A stretch of 64,000 bases of DNA from positions 4,289,001-4,353,000 of the forward strand of contig NZ_CP144906.1 of the NCBI RefSeq assembly GCF_036699995.1, in the 5' to 3' direction. Both the position numbers and the translations under genes were made by a program. The notes under the pieces are model-generated. The model was not told where the DNA came from and ran no database searches. It worked only from the letters and a program-made list of their open reading frames with translations. Within the stretch, counting starts at the first letter, position 1, and the number at the start of each line of letters is the position of its first letter. Below are positions 44,510 through 54,077 of the stretch, one piece after another. This stretch comes from Clostridium beijerinckii (lineage in GTDB: Bacteria > Bacillota > Clostridia > Clostridiales > Clostridiaceae).

Positions 44510-45012
44510 ATTTCCTCCAAATGCTACTATCTTGCAGCTTAAAAGTTCTTCAAAAGTATTTTCTAACCCTGCCAACTTAACCCGCTTTATTATTTTAAAA
44601 AATAAGTTTTATCCCCCAAGTTATACACCCGCTGTTAAGCATGATAAATAATATGGAGGACAATTAAAATGTTAGCATTCACTTATTATAATACTTAAAA
44701 ATACAGCAATTTAAAAGACCTTTTAAATATATTTTTAATGCACCAATTTTCCTCTTTAAAATTCTGTACACTTTCCATAATTATTTATAAAGTATTTAAA
44801 TTCTCTATTTACTATAATCTGCACTGCTTTAGTATTAAAACTTTTCAAAGATTCTGATTAATTATTATTCATTTATAAAAGCTAGCTACGCCGCCCTCCA
44901 CTTCCGTTTATTTTTATAATCTCATAATCCCCAATGTATACGCAATTATATCACTAAAGACTTATATAATAAGCCATTTAGCATTTAATAAATTCATAGT
45001 TTTTTGTACAAT
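44510..45012. other. About 500 bp without a gene between the GntR and permease genes
   Basis: AT-rich with no intact gene. On the plus strand a GGAGG site at about 44655 is followed by ATG and only 9 codons (MLAFTYYNT), which may be the surviving start of a lost gene. The GntR promoter must lie in this stretch, but I cannot place it. Confidence 0.35.
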
Positions 45013-45046
45013 AAAAAACAGCCCTAAGTTATAATACTTAGAGCCA
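45013..45046 (-). terminator. Terminator after the amino-acid permease gene
   Basis: On the minus strand GCTCTAAGT pairs with ACTTAGGGC around a 6-nt loop, then TGTTTTTTATTG; 18 bp after the stop codon. Confidence 0.85.
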
Positions 45047-45063
45047 AATATTTTATTGTATAA

Positions 45064-46467
45064 TTAATTATTGTTCTTTCGTGCAAAATACGGCATTATA
45101 AATCCTAGCCCAAGTAATACAAAAGGAGTTATAATATTAAGCACTAATTGGAATTTATCAGTTGTATACATACCACTAATACATGCAAAAGCAGTAAATG
45201 CAAAACACCATGCTCCAATTATAATACCAACAGTTCTGTTTTTTACAAATCGATATTCCGGCTTGAATTTTTCTCCTGCTTTTTTCAATGCAATATAAGC
45301 AGCAAATACCCATAAATAACGAAGTGGCATACACACGGCATTTAATTTTACTAGCCATTTTACCAGCTCGTCTACGTTTCCAATACCAAAGGCTGGAACT
45401 ATTATTAAAATTGAAACAATTATTAAAATTAATTTATGACCATTTTTATATGTGCCATATTTATTTTTTACAAACATTTTTTCAGGAATAAAATTCTTAT
45501 CCGCACTATCAAGTAACATACGTAAAGGTGCATCAATAGATATAATTAATACCGCAAACTGTCCAATCATGTTAGTAATAGCATAAACCACAACAAATAA
45601 ATTACCTAGATGATAGTATTCCCCTAACTTCTGGAATGCATAGTATGCTCCATTTGTCATTAAGTCTTTAGGCACATTATTTGAATCAAACATCATTCCA
45701 AGAGAAATAGTTCCTAAAATTGCACATACAGCTACCATAATAGCTAATGCAATCATACCCTTTGAGAATCCCTTTTCAGGATCATCCATTTCGTTTACAT
45801 ACGGCGAAATCTTCTCACAGCCACCCACAGCAAAAATTAATATAGATAGACCAGTAAAAAATTTCATATCAAATGCAGGCATAAACGTTTTTATAGACCA
45901 ATCTATGGAATTTAAATGTGCATCAGTAATAGCTGGTGCAGCTACCATTAAAACAATAAATAAAATCGACATTACAAACATTGATGTTCCTGCAAGTGTA
46001 GCTAATTTTTTTAATGGATTTAATCCTTTAGAAGCTATATAAAGTCCAACTAAAAAAATTACTAAGCAGGTTATTTGTAATAACCTTGTATCCATGCTAC
46101 TAATTCTTTTATCTTGAAATATAGCCCAACTTGTTGCGATCATAAAATTTGATGGCTTTTGTGAAATATAAGGCATGTGAACAATCCAATATGTCCATCC
46201 TGCGTAATATGCGACTCTAGGACTTATGGTTTCATTTATCCACGAACTAACACCGCCACCAAACTCTTTAAAAGCCGATCCTAACTCTCCTACCATTAGT
46301 GCGTATGGCACAAAATAAATAGCAAAAATCAGGATCCAAGATACTACTGACTTAAGGCCATTATATTCAGAGAAACCATTGATAACGTTGCCAAAGCCCC
46401 AAACTGTTGAAAAAGCCATAAATGCTAAGGTATACCAAACAATTTTTTTGTTGTTTTTTTCAGACAT
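45064..46467 (-). CDS. APC-superfamily amino-acid permease (YjeM/GABA-glutamate antiporter-like)
   Basis: A 467-residue permease with 12 membrane segments. The first helix TVWGFGNVINGF (21-32) and the loop VGELGSAFKEFGGGVSSWI (about 59-77) match the glutamate:GABA-antiporter branch of the APC family. IFAVGGCEKISPYVNEMDDPEKGF near 215 is the conserved TM6/7 region. The substrate is not predictable. It stands alone between terminators. Confidence 0.85.
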   Translation of the reverse strand: MSEKNNKKIVWYTLAFMAFSTVWGFGNVINGFSEYNGLKSVVSWILIFAIYFVPYALMVGELGSAFKEFGGGVSSWINETISPRVAYYAGWTYWIVHMPYISQKPSNFMIATSWAIFQDKRISSMDTRLLQITCLVIFLVGLYIASKGLNPLKKLATLAGTSMFVMSILFIVLMVAAPAITDAHLNSIDWSIKTFMPAFDMKFFTGLSILIFAVGGCEKISPYVNEMDDPEKGFSKGMIALAIMVAVCAILGTISLGMMFDSNNVPKDLMTNGAYYAFQKLGEYYHLGNLFVVVYAITNMIGQFAVLIISIDAPLRMLLDSADKNFIPEKMFVKNKYGTYKNGHKLILIIVSILIIVPAFGIGNVDELVKWLVKLNAVCMPLRYLWVFAAYIALKKAGEKFKPEYRFVKNRTVGIIIGAWCFAFTAFACISGMYTTDKFQLVLNIITPFVLLGLGFIMPYFARKNNN

Positions 46468-46814
46468 AAACTTTTCTCTCCCACTTATATTATTTTAATT
46501 TTTATATTAAAATAATATAATATACTTTTACCTTTGTATACATTTTCGACAAAATTAGCTTTCATTTAATTATATTGCTAACTCAATTAAAATCTATAAA
46601 TAATTCCACTTTAAATTTATTAAATTAACACATATATTACTTCTTTTTTTTAATAAAAATAACAAGATTTCAGCTACTATATTGAATATCATATTTCCCA
46701 TTTATCACCTAGCCCATTACAGTTCACCTGGACATTGAATTAAACTTAAAAAGATCCCAATCCAAATAAAATAATTATAAAATCAGTCTTACTTTGGCCT
46801 TTTATAAATTTCTT
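46468..46814. other. Gene-free AT-rich region upstream of the permease gene
   Basis: About 350 bp with no supported frame. It should carry the permease promoter on the minus strand; nothing else stands out. Confidence 0.35.
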
Positions 46815-46871
46815 TAAAAAAGCACTTCACTCATAAAAACTATCCTAAAATAGTTTTATATGAATAAAGTG
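46815..46871 (-). terminator. Terminator of the efflux operon
   Basis: On the minus strand CACTT..TTCATA.AAAACTAT pairs with ATAGTTTTTATGA.TGAAGTG around a 6-nt loop and is followed by CTTTTTT. It lies just after the MarR gene. Confidence 0.85.
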
Positions 46872-46883
46872 ATTTACAATTTT

Positions 46884-47363
46884 CTAATTATTATTCAGTA
46901 ATATACTGAATTGTTTTAATCCATAAATTATTTTTTCTACTTCTTCCGGATCTGTATTTTTTATAGAATTTAGTATAAGATTTGATATAAACTCTTTTTT
47001 CATTTTGCAAATATCATTGTTTTTCCTAAATTCCGCCGAAATTGACAATCTTACAATTCTACGATTTTCCTTTGGTATTTCTCTTGTCACAACTCCCTGT
47101 TTTGCGAGACGATCAACTATTCCTGAAACTGTACTTTTAGTTAATCCTATCTGATCACTTAATTCATTTAGAGTTATCGATGGCATCATATATAAATGAA
47201 ATATAACATTTAATTGAGGTGCTGTAAATCCGCAATCTTTTGCAATTTTTTCAAACTTACAGCTTAATTCTTTTCTAATATTCCTAAATACACCAATAAT
47301 CTCATCCGCTTGTTTTTGATATAATTCATTATTCGGCGATGAGGGCCCCTCCTGTAGATTCAT
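46884..47363 (-). CDS. MarR-family regulator of the efflux operon
   Basis: A roughly 159-residue MarR-type winged-helix regulator. The recognition region is ITLNELSDQIGLTKSTVSGIVDRL (about 65-88), followed by the wing VVTREIPKENRRIVRLSIS. It is the last gene of the operon, its start overlapping the end of the DHA2 pump gene by about 35 bp, so it is translationally coupled. It probably represses the operon from the palindrome now stranded at 52445-52459. A frame to 47408 exists, but AAGAAGGTG favours ATG 47363. Confidence 0.86.
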   Translation of the reverse strand: MNLQEGPSSPNNELYQKQADEIIGVFRNIRKELSCKFEKIAKDCGFTAPQLNVIFHLYMMPSITLNELSDQIGLTKSTVSGIVDRLAKQGVVTREIPKENRRIVRLSISAEFRKNNDICKMKKEFISNLILNSIKNTDPEEVEKIIYGLKQFSILLNNN

Positions 47364-48921
47364 TTTTTTCACCTTCTTTATTTTCTTTTTTAGGCTCTTT
47401 CTTTCCACCCATAAATAAAGCTAAGAATATAGTCACGAATACTATAACAACAGTTACTACAACTGAATACGACATAGCATCTACATACGCTTGACCTTGA
47501 ATTATTTTCACTATATAAGATACTGCAGAAGCTCTAGCAGTATTTATATCCATTCCCATTCCCATAAATGCTTTAGTTAATGTACTTATTGTGCTATTAG
47601 AAGCTGGATTATATACATTAATTTGTTCTGATAACTTTGCATAATTATAATCATTTCTTCCTTGTATAAGAGTAGACATTAAAGTAACACTAACCGAACC
47701 AGCCACTTGTCTTAATGTATTTGAAAGAGCTGATGCTCTACTAATTAAATGTGTCGGAACAACGTTCATCCCGGTAGTACTAATTGGCATCATACTCAAT
47801 CCTATTCCAATGGACCTTATACAATTAACAAGTATTATATAGTCTTTACTCGAATTCATATTTATAGCTGTCGCAAGTTCATATGAAGCGCCTGCAAGTA
47901 TTAAAAGTCCAGGTATAACCAGTGCTTTTACGCCAACTTTATTTAATAAATTACCGCTAATAGGCATCATAACTCCCATTACCAGAGCTCCCGGCAACAT
48001 TATTAATCCGGCTTCCATAGGTGTATATCCTCTTATATTCTGCAAAAATAATGGTAATACGTAAACACCGCCCATCATAGCAAGAGTTAATACACTAGTT
48101 ATAATTTGGCTAATTGTAAAATCAAATAATTTAAAAACTCTTAAATCTAATAATGGATCCGGATGAGTTAATTCATTTACTATAAATAATACAAGACTTA
48201 AACATCCAAGGGTCATCAAAATTGGATTTTCAAGTTTTGACCAATCAATTGATGAGCCTTCACCTAGAACATATAGTATACTTACTAGGCCTACAGTAGA
48301 AGATAAGAATCCAATTATATCAAAGGATTTAAAAGGTTTCCTTTCTGTCCCCTTTAATAAAATCAAGGCCAATATTACTCCTACTATCCCTACTGGGACA
48401 TTAACATTGAAAATAAGTCTCCAGTCCATCTTCTCGATAATATATCCACCCAAAGTAGGTCCTATTGCAGGTGCTGCCATCGCAGCTATTCCCCAAAATC
48501 CAAGTGCTAATCCAACCTTTTCTCGAGGAAATATTTGATATATTATTGACATTCCTACTGGCATTATCATTCCTCCTCCAATGGCTTGGAGGACACGAAA
48601 TGCTATCATACTTGTATTGCTCCAAGAAAGACCACATAACATAGATCCAACTGTAAACATCGCTAAAGCAAATACATATATTCTTTTAGCTCCTAAAATT
48701 TCCTGCAAATATCCAGTAAGTGGTATAATCGCACCAAGCGCCAATGTATAAGCTGTTAACACCCACTTTATATCATCTAAAGATACTCCAAAAACAGCCA
48801 TCATTTTAGGAAGAGCAATATTTACTATACTACTATCAAGTATAGACATGAAAGTACCTATAATAACTACAGCTAACGCTAACCAACTACTTGCTAATGA
48901 TTCGTTATTGTTCTCTCCCAT
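47329..48921 (-). CDS. DHA2-family (EmrB/QacA) multidrug efflux MFS transporter
   Basis: A 530-residue, 14-TM drug:proton antiporter. The DHA2 signatures are FMSILDSSIVNIALPKM (about 23-39), TAYTLALGAIIPLTGYL (about 56-72) and the motif-C region GLALGFWGIAAMAAPAIGPTLGGYI (about 136-160; quoted here as AIGPTLGGYI). It forms an export system with the two membrane-fusion proteins encoded upstream. The substrate is unknown: drugs, bile salts or fatty acids are typical. Confidence 0.92.
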   Translation of the reverse strand: MGENNNESLASSWLALAVVIIGTFMSILDSSIVNIALPKMMAVFGVSLDDIKWVLTAYTLALGAIIPLTGYLQEILGAKRIYVFALAMFTVGSMLCGLSWSNTSMIAFRVLQAIGGGMIMPVGMSIIYQIFPREKVGLALGFWGIAAMAAPAIGPTLGGYIIEKMDWRLIFNVNVPVGIVGVILALILLKGTERKPFKSFDIIGFLSSTVGLVSILYVLGEGSSIDWSKLENPILMTLGCLSLVLFIVNELTHPDPLLDLRVFKLFDFTISQIITSVLTLAMMGGVYVLPLFLQNIRGYTPMEAGLIMLPGALVMGVMMPISGNLLNKVGVKALVIPGLLILAGASYELATAINMNSSKDYIILVNCIRSIGIGLSMMPISTTGMNVVPTHLISRASALSNTLRQVAGSVSVTLMSTLIQGRNDYNYAKLSEQINVYNPASNSTISTLTKAFMGMGMDINTARASAVSYIVKIIQGQAYVDAMSYSVVVTVVIVFVTIFLALFMGGKKEPKKENKEGEKNESTGGALIAE

Positions 48922-48933
48922 TATATCACCTCA

Positions 48934-49587
48934 TCATTTAATATGAATCTTAATAACTGCATTAGTTCCTGGAAGAATCTTTTCATCAAAATTATCAAGT
49001 TCAATTTTTATAGGTACCCTTTGAACTACTTTAGTAAAGGTTCCACTTGTTGATGCTGGTAATAATGATATAGCAGAATTAGATATTTCCCCTATTGTTT
49101 TTACTTTTCCACTAAATTTTTGTGAATCATATTCATCAATAGTAATATCAACCGGTTGTCCAACTTTTACTTTTTCAAGTTTTGTTTCTTCTATGTTAGC
49201 AGAAATATAAAGCTTAGTTGGATCTACTAACGTAATTAAAGTTTGACCTGTTGATAAAAGTTCTCCAACAGTTCCCTGCTTCTTTACTACAATTCCATCA
49301 ATAGGTGCTCTTACTAAAGATTGTTCTACACTTGTGTCTGGAAGATTATTCATTTCTTGACGCGCTAGTATTTCATTTTTTGTTACTTTCTCTCCTTCAT
49401 CAACATTAAGCTCTAGTAATTTACCAGAAATTTGTGGAGTTACACTAACAAAATCTGCATTAACTCTTGCATCTTCAGTTGAAACATAGTATGCATTTTC
49501 ATACCAATAGTAGAATCCTATACTACCTAATGCTACCACAATTGCCAACAATATTCCAATAATTAATATTTTACGCTTTCCTTTCAT
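48934..49587 (-). CDS. Short EmrA/HlyD-type membrane-fusion protein
   Basis: A 217-residue adaptor with one N-terminal membrane helix (about 7-27) and a lipoyl/barrel-sandwich domain (VTPQISGKLLELNVDEGEKV near 48 and APIDGIVVKKQGTVGELLSTGQ near 92) plus a beta-barrel. It lacks the long coiled-coil hairpin of EmrA, as usual in Firmicutes, where no outer membrane must be reached. TTG 49593 opens the frame, but AGAGGTGA fits ATG 49587. It lies 13 bp before the pump gene. Confidence 0.88.
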   Translation of the reverse strand: MKGKRKILIIGILLAIVVALGSIGFYYWYENAYYVSTEDARVNADFVSVTPQISGKLLELNVDEGEKVTKNEILARQEMNNLPDTSVEQSLVRAPIDGIVVKKQGTVGELLSTGQTLITLVDPTKLYISANIEETKLEKVKVGQPVDITIDEYDSQKFSGKVKTIGEISNSAISLLPASTSGTFTKVVQRVPIKIELDNFDEKILPGTNAVIKIHIK

Positions 49588-49606
49588 ATTCAAGTCACCT
49601 CTTCCC

Positions 49607-50590
49607 TTATTCCTTTAATCCAATTTCAGCAAACATACCAGGCTTTAATTGTGAATTTGGGTCTGATAAACTAACTTTAACCAAAATATTTCTACTTTGT
49701 GAATTTAGTTTTGAATTTATTACAGTTATCTTTCCGTCAAATTCAACATTATCTACTTCTGATACTTTAACTACTACATCTTGTCCTTCTTGAAGCTGAC
49801 CTGCAATATCTAAAGGTGCATATGCATTTACCACTAAAGCATCTGGATTAGATATTGAAACAAGAGTTGCACCTGGAGATGCCATTTCACCTACATTAAT
49901 GCTTTTAGCATTTACTACACCCGAAATCGGCGCTGTAAGAGTTCCATTATTTAATGTTGTTTGTGCAGTTTTTAAAGCAGCCTCTGCTTGTGCCACTTGG
50001 GCTTTATAAACATCTATACTTGTTTGTGTTGCTCCATTATTAAGCATGTTTAATTGTTCTTGTGCAGATTTCTGTTGTGACTCTGCAGTTGTAAGCTGTT
50101 GATGTGCAGCTTCAAGCTGCTGCTGAGTATTTGCTCCCGCATCAACTAAAGCTTTAGTACGATCATAGTTCTTCTTAGCAACATCATAAGCTTCATTTGC
50201 ACTATCTAAAGTTGCTTGAGCTTGGGATATTTGTTCTGGACGTGTAGAATTCATAGCGTTAGTTAACGTTGCATTTGCAGTATCAACCGCTGCCTGTGCT
50301 TGATTCACTTGTGCTTGCAAGTCTTGAGTATCTAACTTAACTATAGTATCACCTGCATTTACTTTTGACCCAACATCAACTAGTACTTCTGAAACTCTTG
50401 CTGAAATTTTTGAAGCTATATTTGCTTGATCATTTGCTTCTATTTTTCCAGCCATTATGTATTTATTTTTAGCTTGCTCTGCAGTAGTTTCAGCAGTTTT
50501 TGAATTATTGCTTGTATTTCCGTTATTAGTCGAACCGCAACCACTTAACATTAGTGCTACAACTAAACAAACTAACATAGTCTTTTTCAT
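49607..50590 (-). CDS. Second membrane-fusion lipoprotein (HlyD/RND-adaptor type)
   Basis: A 327-residue lipoprotein (signal peptide ending LSGC, C18). It has a split barrel-sandwich domain (KISARVSEVLVDVGSKVNAGD near 62 and GTLTAPISGVVNAKSINVGEMASPG near 217) and a long alanine/glutamine-rich coiled coil between (about 95-205). It is the first gene of the efflux operon. An IS6-family element lies 23 bp upstream of its ATG, cutting it off from the promoter at 52461-52489. The AGGG ribosome site is intact. Confidence 0.9.
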   Translation of the reverse strand: MKKTMLVCLVVALMLSGCGSTNNGNTSNNSKTAETTAEQAKNKYIMAGKIEANDQANIASKISARVSEVLVDVGSKVNAGDTIVKLDTQDLQAQVNQAQAAVDTANATLTNAMNSTRPEQISQAQATLDSANEAYDVAKKNYDRTKALVDAGANTQQQLEAAHQQLTTAESQQKSAQEQLNMLNNGATQTSIDVYKAQVAQAEAALKTAQTTLNNGTLTAPISGVVNAKSINVGEMASPGATLVSISNPDALVVNAYAPLDIAGQLQEGQDVVVKVSEVDNVEFDGKITVINSKLNSQSRNILVKVSLSDPNSQLKPGMFAEIGLKE

Positions 50591-50763
50591 ATTAACCCTC
50601 CATGTACGAATTAGGTACTGTCAAAGTTTTTTATCTAACTAAGGCAGCAACCCTTTAATTTTTCTTATTTTTTATATAAATAACTTGCCACCCCCAAAAA
50701 GTTAAGATATTTTATACTTGCAAAACAAAAACACTGAACTAAAAAAGGAGGCAAGCTATTACC

Positions 50764-52197
50764 ATGATTAATAAGTTTCTTCTTGAAACTGTAATTTATC
50801 TTATTGAAATTATAAAGTATCTCATGACTTTGCTGGTTGGCAAAAACTTGCTTAAAAGCATTTCGGACGAACCTGTTAAGAAAGAATACCGAAAGCTTCA
50901 AGTAGATGATCAACCAATCTTTGATGTTCCCGAAAAACTTAACTATAAGCTTCTAATAGCTGAATATGAGTTTAAGCACGGCAAAGAATTTGCTCCTGTG
51001 AAACCTCGCAAAAACAAAGCGTTAGCTCCTAAGGATGTTATCTGTCCTAAGTGTGGTGCTCCACATACCTATCTTTACGATAATAACGGAGGCCGAGGAC
51101 AATATCTTTGCAAAGTCTGTGATACCACATTCAATCCTAAAAATTACTATCAGAAATCCATAGTGTTAAGATGTCCTCACTGCAGTAAAACACTTGAAAG
51201 AATCAAGGCGCGTAAGGATTTCTACGTTTATAAGTGTAAGAATGATAATTGCTCTTTTTACCAAAATAATCTTAAATCAATGACAAAATCTGAAAAACAA
51301 GATTTTAAGAAGAATCCTGGTAAGTTCAAAGTTAGATACATATTTAGAGATTTCACTTTTGACTTTAAGCCACTTTCTAAAGAAAGTCCGGTAAAATCAA
51401 AGGTTTCTCTTCCAAACATTATGATTTCTTCTTACACCTTAGGACTCATTCTAACTTACTACGTTAACTACGGTTTATCTTCCAGAAAGACAGCTGCATT
51501 GCTTAAAGATATTCATGATATTAAAATATCTCATCAAGCAATTTTAAACTATGTTAATGCCGTTTCAATTGTAGTTAAGCCATTTATAGATAACTACGAT
51601 TATAAACTTTCTGACTCTTTCTGCGGCGATGAAACCTACATAAAAGTTAACGGTAAGTGGAACTATATTTTCTTCTTTTTTGATGCTGTTAAAAAGATTA
51701 TTCTATCTTACAGAGTATCACCACATAGAGATACCGAAACGGCTGTAAAAGCCATCGATGATGTTCTAAGTAAGTTAAAAGAAATACCTGAAGATCTTAA
51801 TCTTATAACTGATGGTAACCCTATATATCTTCTTGCACAGCACTTCTTTGCAAGCCATAGTATAAAATTCGATGTTACTCAAGTTATAGGCTTAACCAAT
51901 AAAGATGAAGTTTCAAAAGAATATAGGCCATTGAAGCAAATTATTGAACGTCTTAACCGAACCTTTAAAGGCAATTATAGAGCTACTACTGGCTTCGGAA
52001 GTCCTAACGGGTCGGTTGCATTTGTAACTATGTTTGTGGCATACTTTAACTTTCTAAGACCACATTCTGCCCTTGAAGGCAAAACTCCTGTAATCCTTGA
52101 AGAGTTAGAGTCAATGTCCAACATGCCTACTAGATGGTGCAAATTTATTGAACTATCTCAAGACTTTGTTCTAAATAACTGTACAATAACTGCCTAA
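50764..52197 (+). CDS. IS6-type DDE transposase with N-terminal zinc ribbons (copy 2)
   Basis: Identical 477-residue protein to that encoded at 14819-16252: two zinc ribbons (C94-C119 and C137-C163) and a DDE domain (D289, D350, E395). Identity shows recent movement. The promoter is at 50685-50713, and the folded 3' region at 52224-52349. Confidence 0.93.
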   Translation: MINKFLLETVIYLIEIIKYLMTLLVGKNLLKSISDEPVKKEYRKLQVDDQPIFDVPEKLNYKLLIAEYEFKHGKEFAPVKPRKNKALAPKDVICPKCGAPHTYLYDNNGGRGQYLCKVCDTTFNPKNYYQKSIVLRCPHCSKTLERIKARKDFYVYKCKNDNCSFYQNNLKSMTKSEKQDFKKNPGKFKVRYIFRDFTFDFKPLSKESPVKSKVSLPNIMISSYTLGLILTYYVNYGLSSRKTAALLKDIHDIKISHQAILNYVNAVSIVVKPFIDNYDYKLSDSFCGDETYIKVNGKWNYIFFFFDAVKKIILSYRVSPHRDTETAVKAIDDVLSKLKEIPEDLNLITDGNPIYLLAQHFFASHSIKFDVTQVIGLTNKDEVSKEYRPLKQIIERLNRTFKGNYRATTGFGSPNGSVAFVTMFVAYFNFLRPHSALEGKTPVILEELESMSNMPTRWCKFIELSQDFVLNNCTITA

Positions 52198-52223
52198 TGA
52201 TCTAAAGCAGTTGGTGAAACGCA

Positions 52224-52349
52224 CCCTTGACACGCCCACAAAGATAAATGGTAAAATATCTCAATAGGCGGGTCTATTAGTCATGTTCAAAATTATCATT
52301 CACCCGTCCTTAACTGCCTAAGACCATTTATCTTTAGGTGTGTCAAGGG
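52224..52349 (+). repeat. Long imperfect inverted repeat near the right end of IS copy 2
   Basis: Same structure as in copy 1: arms 52224-52252 and 52323-52349, with inner GGCGGGT/ACCCGTCC pairing. Here it faces transcription coming from the stranded efflux promoter. Confidence 0.7.
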
Positions 52350-52444
52350 CAACTAGCAAACATAATTTAACATTAAATGGTAGTTGGATTGATTTTTCAT
52401 ATATTTTTTACACTACCACGAATTATTTATATACATATTGTTCG

Positions 52445-52489
52445 CATACTAACAGTATGTATTATACAATAGATTGTCCTTGTAATCAA
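52445..52489 (-). promoter_or_regulatory. Stranded promoter and MarR-type operator of the efflux operon
   Basis: On the minus strand TTGATT (52484-52489), a 17-bp spacer and TATAAT (52461-52466) form a good promoter. CATACTGTTAGTATG (52445-52459), a 6-bp-arm palindrome, covers the expected start, where a MarR repressor would bind. Without the IS (and one target duplication) this promoter would lie about 60 bp before the first efflux gene. It now reads into the right end of the IS. Confidence 0.65.
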
Positions 52490-52598
52490 GAATATTATTC
52501 CATGAATTTATACATTTTTTTCGAAATCGTATACACCTTTCACCAAAATTTCTTAATCTTTTTTCATTTATTTTAAATATAAATATATTTTGAACACA

Positions 52599-52630
52599 AA
52601 AAGTCATGCATATGTATTTTGCATGACTTT
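52599..52630 (-). terminator. Terminator of the two-component operon
   Basis: On the minus strand AAGTCATGCA pairs perfectly with TGCATGACTT around a 10-nt loop, then TTTGTG; about 40 bp after the kinase stop codon. Confidence 0.82.
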
Positions 52631-52670
52631 AATATTCTCTTAAATTTGGGATAAGTTTATATTCAATAAT

Positions 52671-54077
52671 CTATTCAGGTATTTCCAAATAGAAAGTCAC
52701 TCCGTCTTCCATATTTTTTATTTTAGTAATTCCACCATGAAGTTGTGCAATCAATCTCACTAATGACAAGCCTATACCATGACCTCCATACTTTCTCGAT
52801 CTCGATCTGTCCACTTTATAGCATACATCCCAAAGTTTATCCATTTCTTCCTCACATATATTATCACCAGTATTGAAAACACCTATCTTTATTTTATTTT
52901 CTTCTTTCTTGCCTATTATATTAATAATTCTTCTGCCCTTCACATGGTCGATGGCATTCGTAATGAAATTATTTATAGCCTTCTCAAGCAAGTCTCTATC
53001 AGCATGTATTTCAAAATCCTTCACGCACTCCAAGGTAAACGTAATATTTTTTTCATCAATTGCTGGTTTAAATCGTTCTACAATTTTGCCTAGAAATTCA
53101 TTAACATCAAATGATACAATATTTAATTTAATCATTCCACCTTCCATCATAGAATAATGTAAAAGTTCTTTAACCAAGCTATCCATTCTATCGCATTCTT
53201 CAACTAATATAGAACAATATTTATCTATTGTTTCCCTATCATTGGCCACTCCAAATTTGATCCCTTCCGCATAACCTTTAATTATCCCAATTGGGGTCTT
53301 TAATTCGTGAGACATATTCCTTACAAGTTCTTTCTTACGCTCCACATCTTGCTTAAGTTCATCTATACTTTTATTAAGCTTCTCAGAAATCCTATTTATG
53401 CTATTTCCTAGCCTTCCTATTTCATCTTTCGAATCTATATTAACAACCTTATCAAATTTAAGATTAGATATATTTTCAGCAATTTTACTCATTTCTATAA
53501 TTGGCTTTGTTATTTTATTAGAGAAAATAATAATAAATATGGCACCAATAATCATTACTATAAATCCTGCTAATATGTAAAATTGATTTGCGATTACTAC
53601 ACTCTCACGAATACTCTTAAAAGACTTCTTTAGAATAATAAAATCTCCATTCTCAATTTGTGAAACAAATACTAATTTTGTCCTTTGATCATTGTTTTTC
53701 TCATCAATATAGTAAACATACTTTTTCGAAAGTCTTTTTTCATTTCCTATAATAGTTTGTTTAATCTCCTTGGATAGACGTTTTTCTTCATCATTTGATT
53801 TAGGACGAATAGAATTATATTTTATATCATAATTATTATCAACAATTATTGTATTAATGTTATCAACACTTTGTATTGTGTCTGCATATTGATAATTGTC
53901 TTTTTCTCCTTCCATATATTCATCCTTAATTTTCTGACTTACTGACACTAAGACTCCCTTATTTTTATAAATATAATATGATTCTAGGAAAACTGAATTC
54001 AAAATTATCCCACCTAAAACTAGTGAAATCATGAGAATCATAAATATACAGAATAATTTTGTCTTAATTGTTTTCAT
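52671..54077 (-). CDS. Membrane sensor histidine kinase
   Basis: A 468-residue HisKA-type kinase. TM1 is at about 8-30 and TM2 at about 164-186, with a sensor domain of about 130 residues between; HAMP follows to about 240. The phosphoacceptor is H257 in MSHELKTPIG, and the ATPase has NFITNAIDH (N box, about 366) and HGIGLSLVRLI (about 440). Its gene overlaps the response-regulator gene by 14 bp. The signal is unknown; nearby L,D-transpeptidases hint at the cell wall, which is inference. Confidence 0.93.
   Translation of the reverse strand: MKTIKTKLFCIFMILMISLVLGGIILNSVFLESYYIYKNKGVLVSVSQKIKDEYMEGEKDNYQYADTIQSVDNINTIIVDNNYDIKYNSIRPKSNDEEKRLSKEIKQTIIGNEKRLSKKYVYYIDEKNNDQRTKLVFVSQIENGDFIILKKSFKSIRESVVIANQFYILAGFIVMIIGAIFIIIFSNKITKPIIEMSKIAENISNLKFDKVVNIDSKDEIGRLGNSINRISEKLNKSIDELKQDVERKKELVRNMSHELKTPIGIIKGYAEGIKFGVANDRETIDKYCSILVEECDRMDSLVKELLHYSMMEGGMIKLNIVSFDVNEFLGKIVERFKPAIDEKNITFTLECVKDFEIHADRDLLEKAINNFITNAIDHVKGRRIINIIGKKEENKIKIGVFNTGDNICEEEMDKLWDVCYKVDRSRSRKYGGHGIGLSLVRLIAQLHGGITKIKNMEDGVTFYLEIPE

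Larger units (their letters stand above)
50614..52417 (+). mobile_element. IS6-family insertion sequence, copy 2 (1804 bp)
   Basis: Same length, ends and orientation as the copy at 14669-16472. The 8-bp target duplication ACGAATTA flanks it (50606-50613 and 52418-52425) and differs from that of copy 1, so the two insertions are independent events. It separates the efflux operon from its likely native promoter. The left tip has TTGACA pointing at the operon with no proper -10 beyond it. Confidence 0.95.

Noticed and set aside
44669..44698. Nine-codon frame with a GGAGG site upstream of the GntR gene
   Set aside because: Too short and on the strand opposite to both neighbours; noted only as a possible gene remnant.
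14669..52417. Composite transposon carrying 34 kb between the two IS copies
   Set aside because: Each copy has its own 8-bp target duplication (CTAATTTT and ACGAATTA), so each inserted separately.
52340..52576. Plus-strand frame of 78 codons crossing the right end of IS copy 2
   Set aside because: A chance frame joining IS end and flanking DNA; the flanking part overlaps the stranded efflux promoter.
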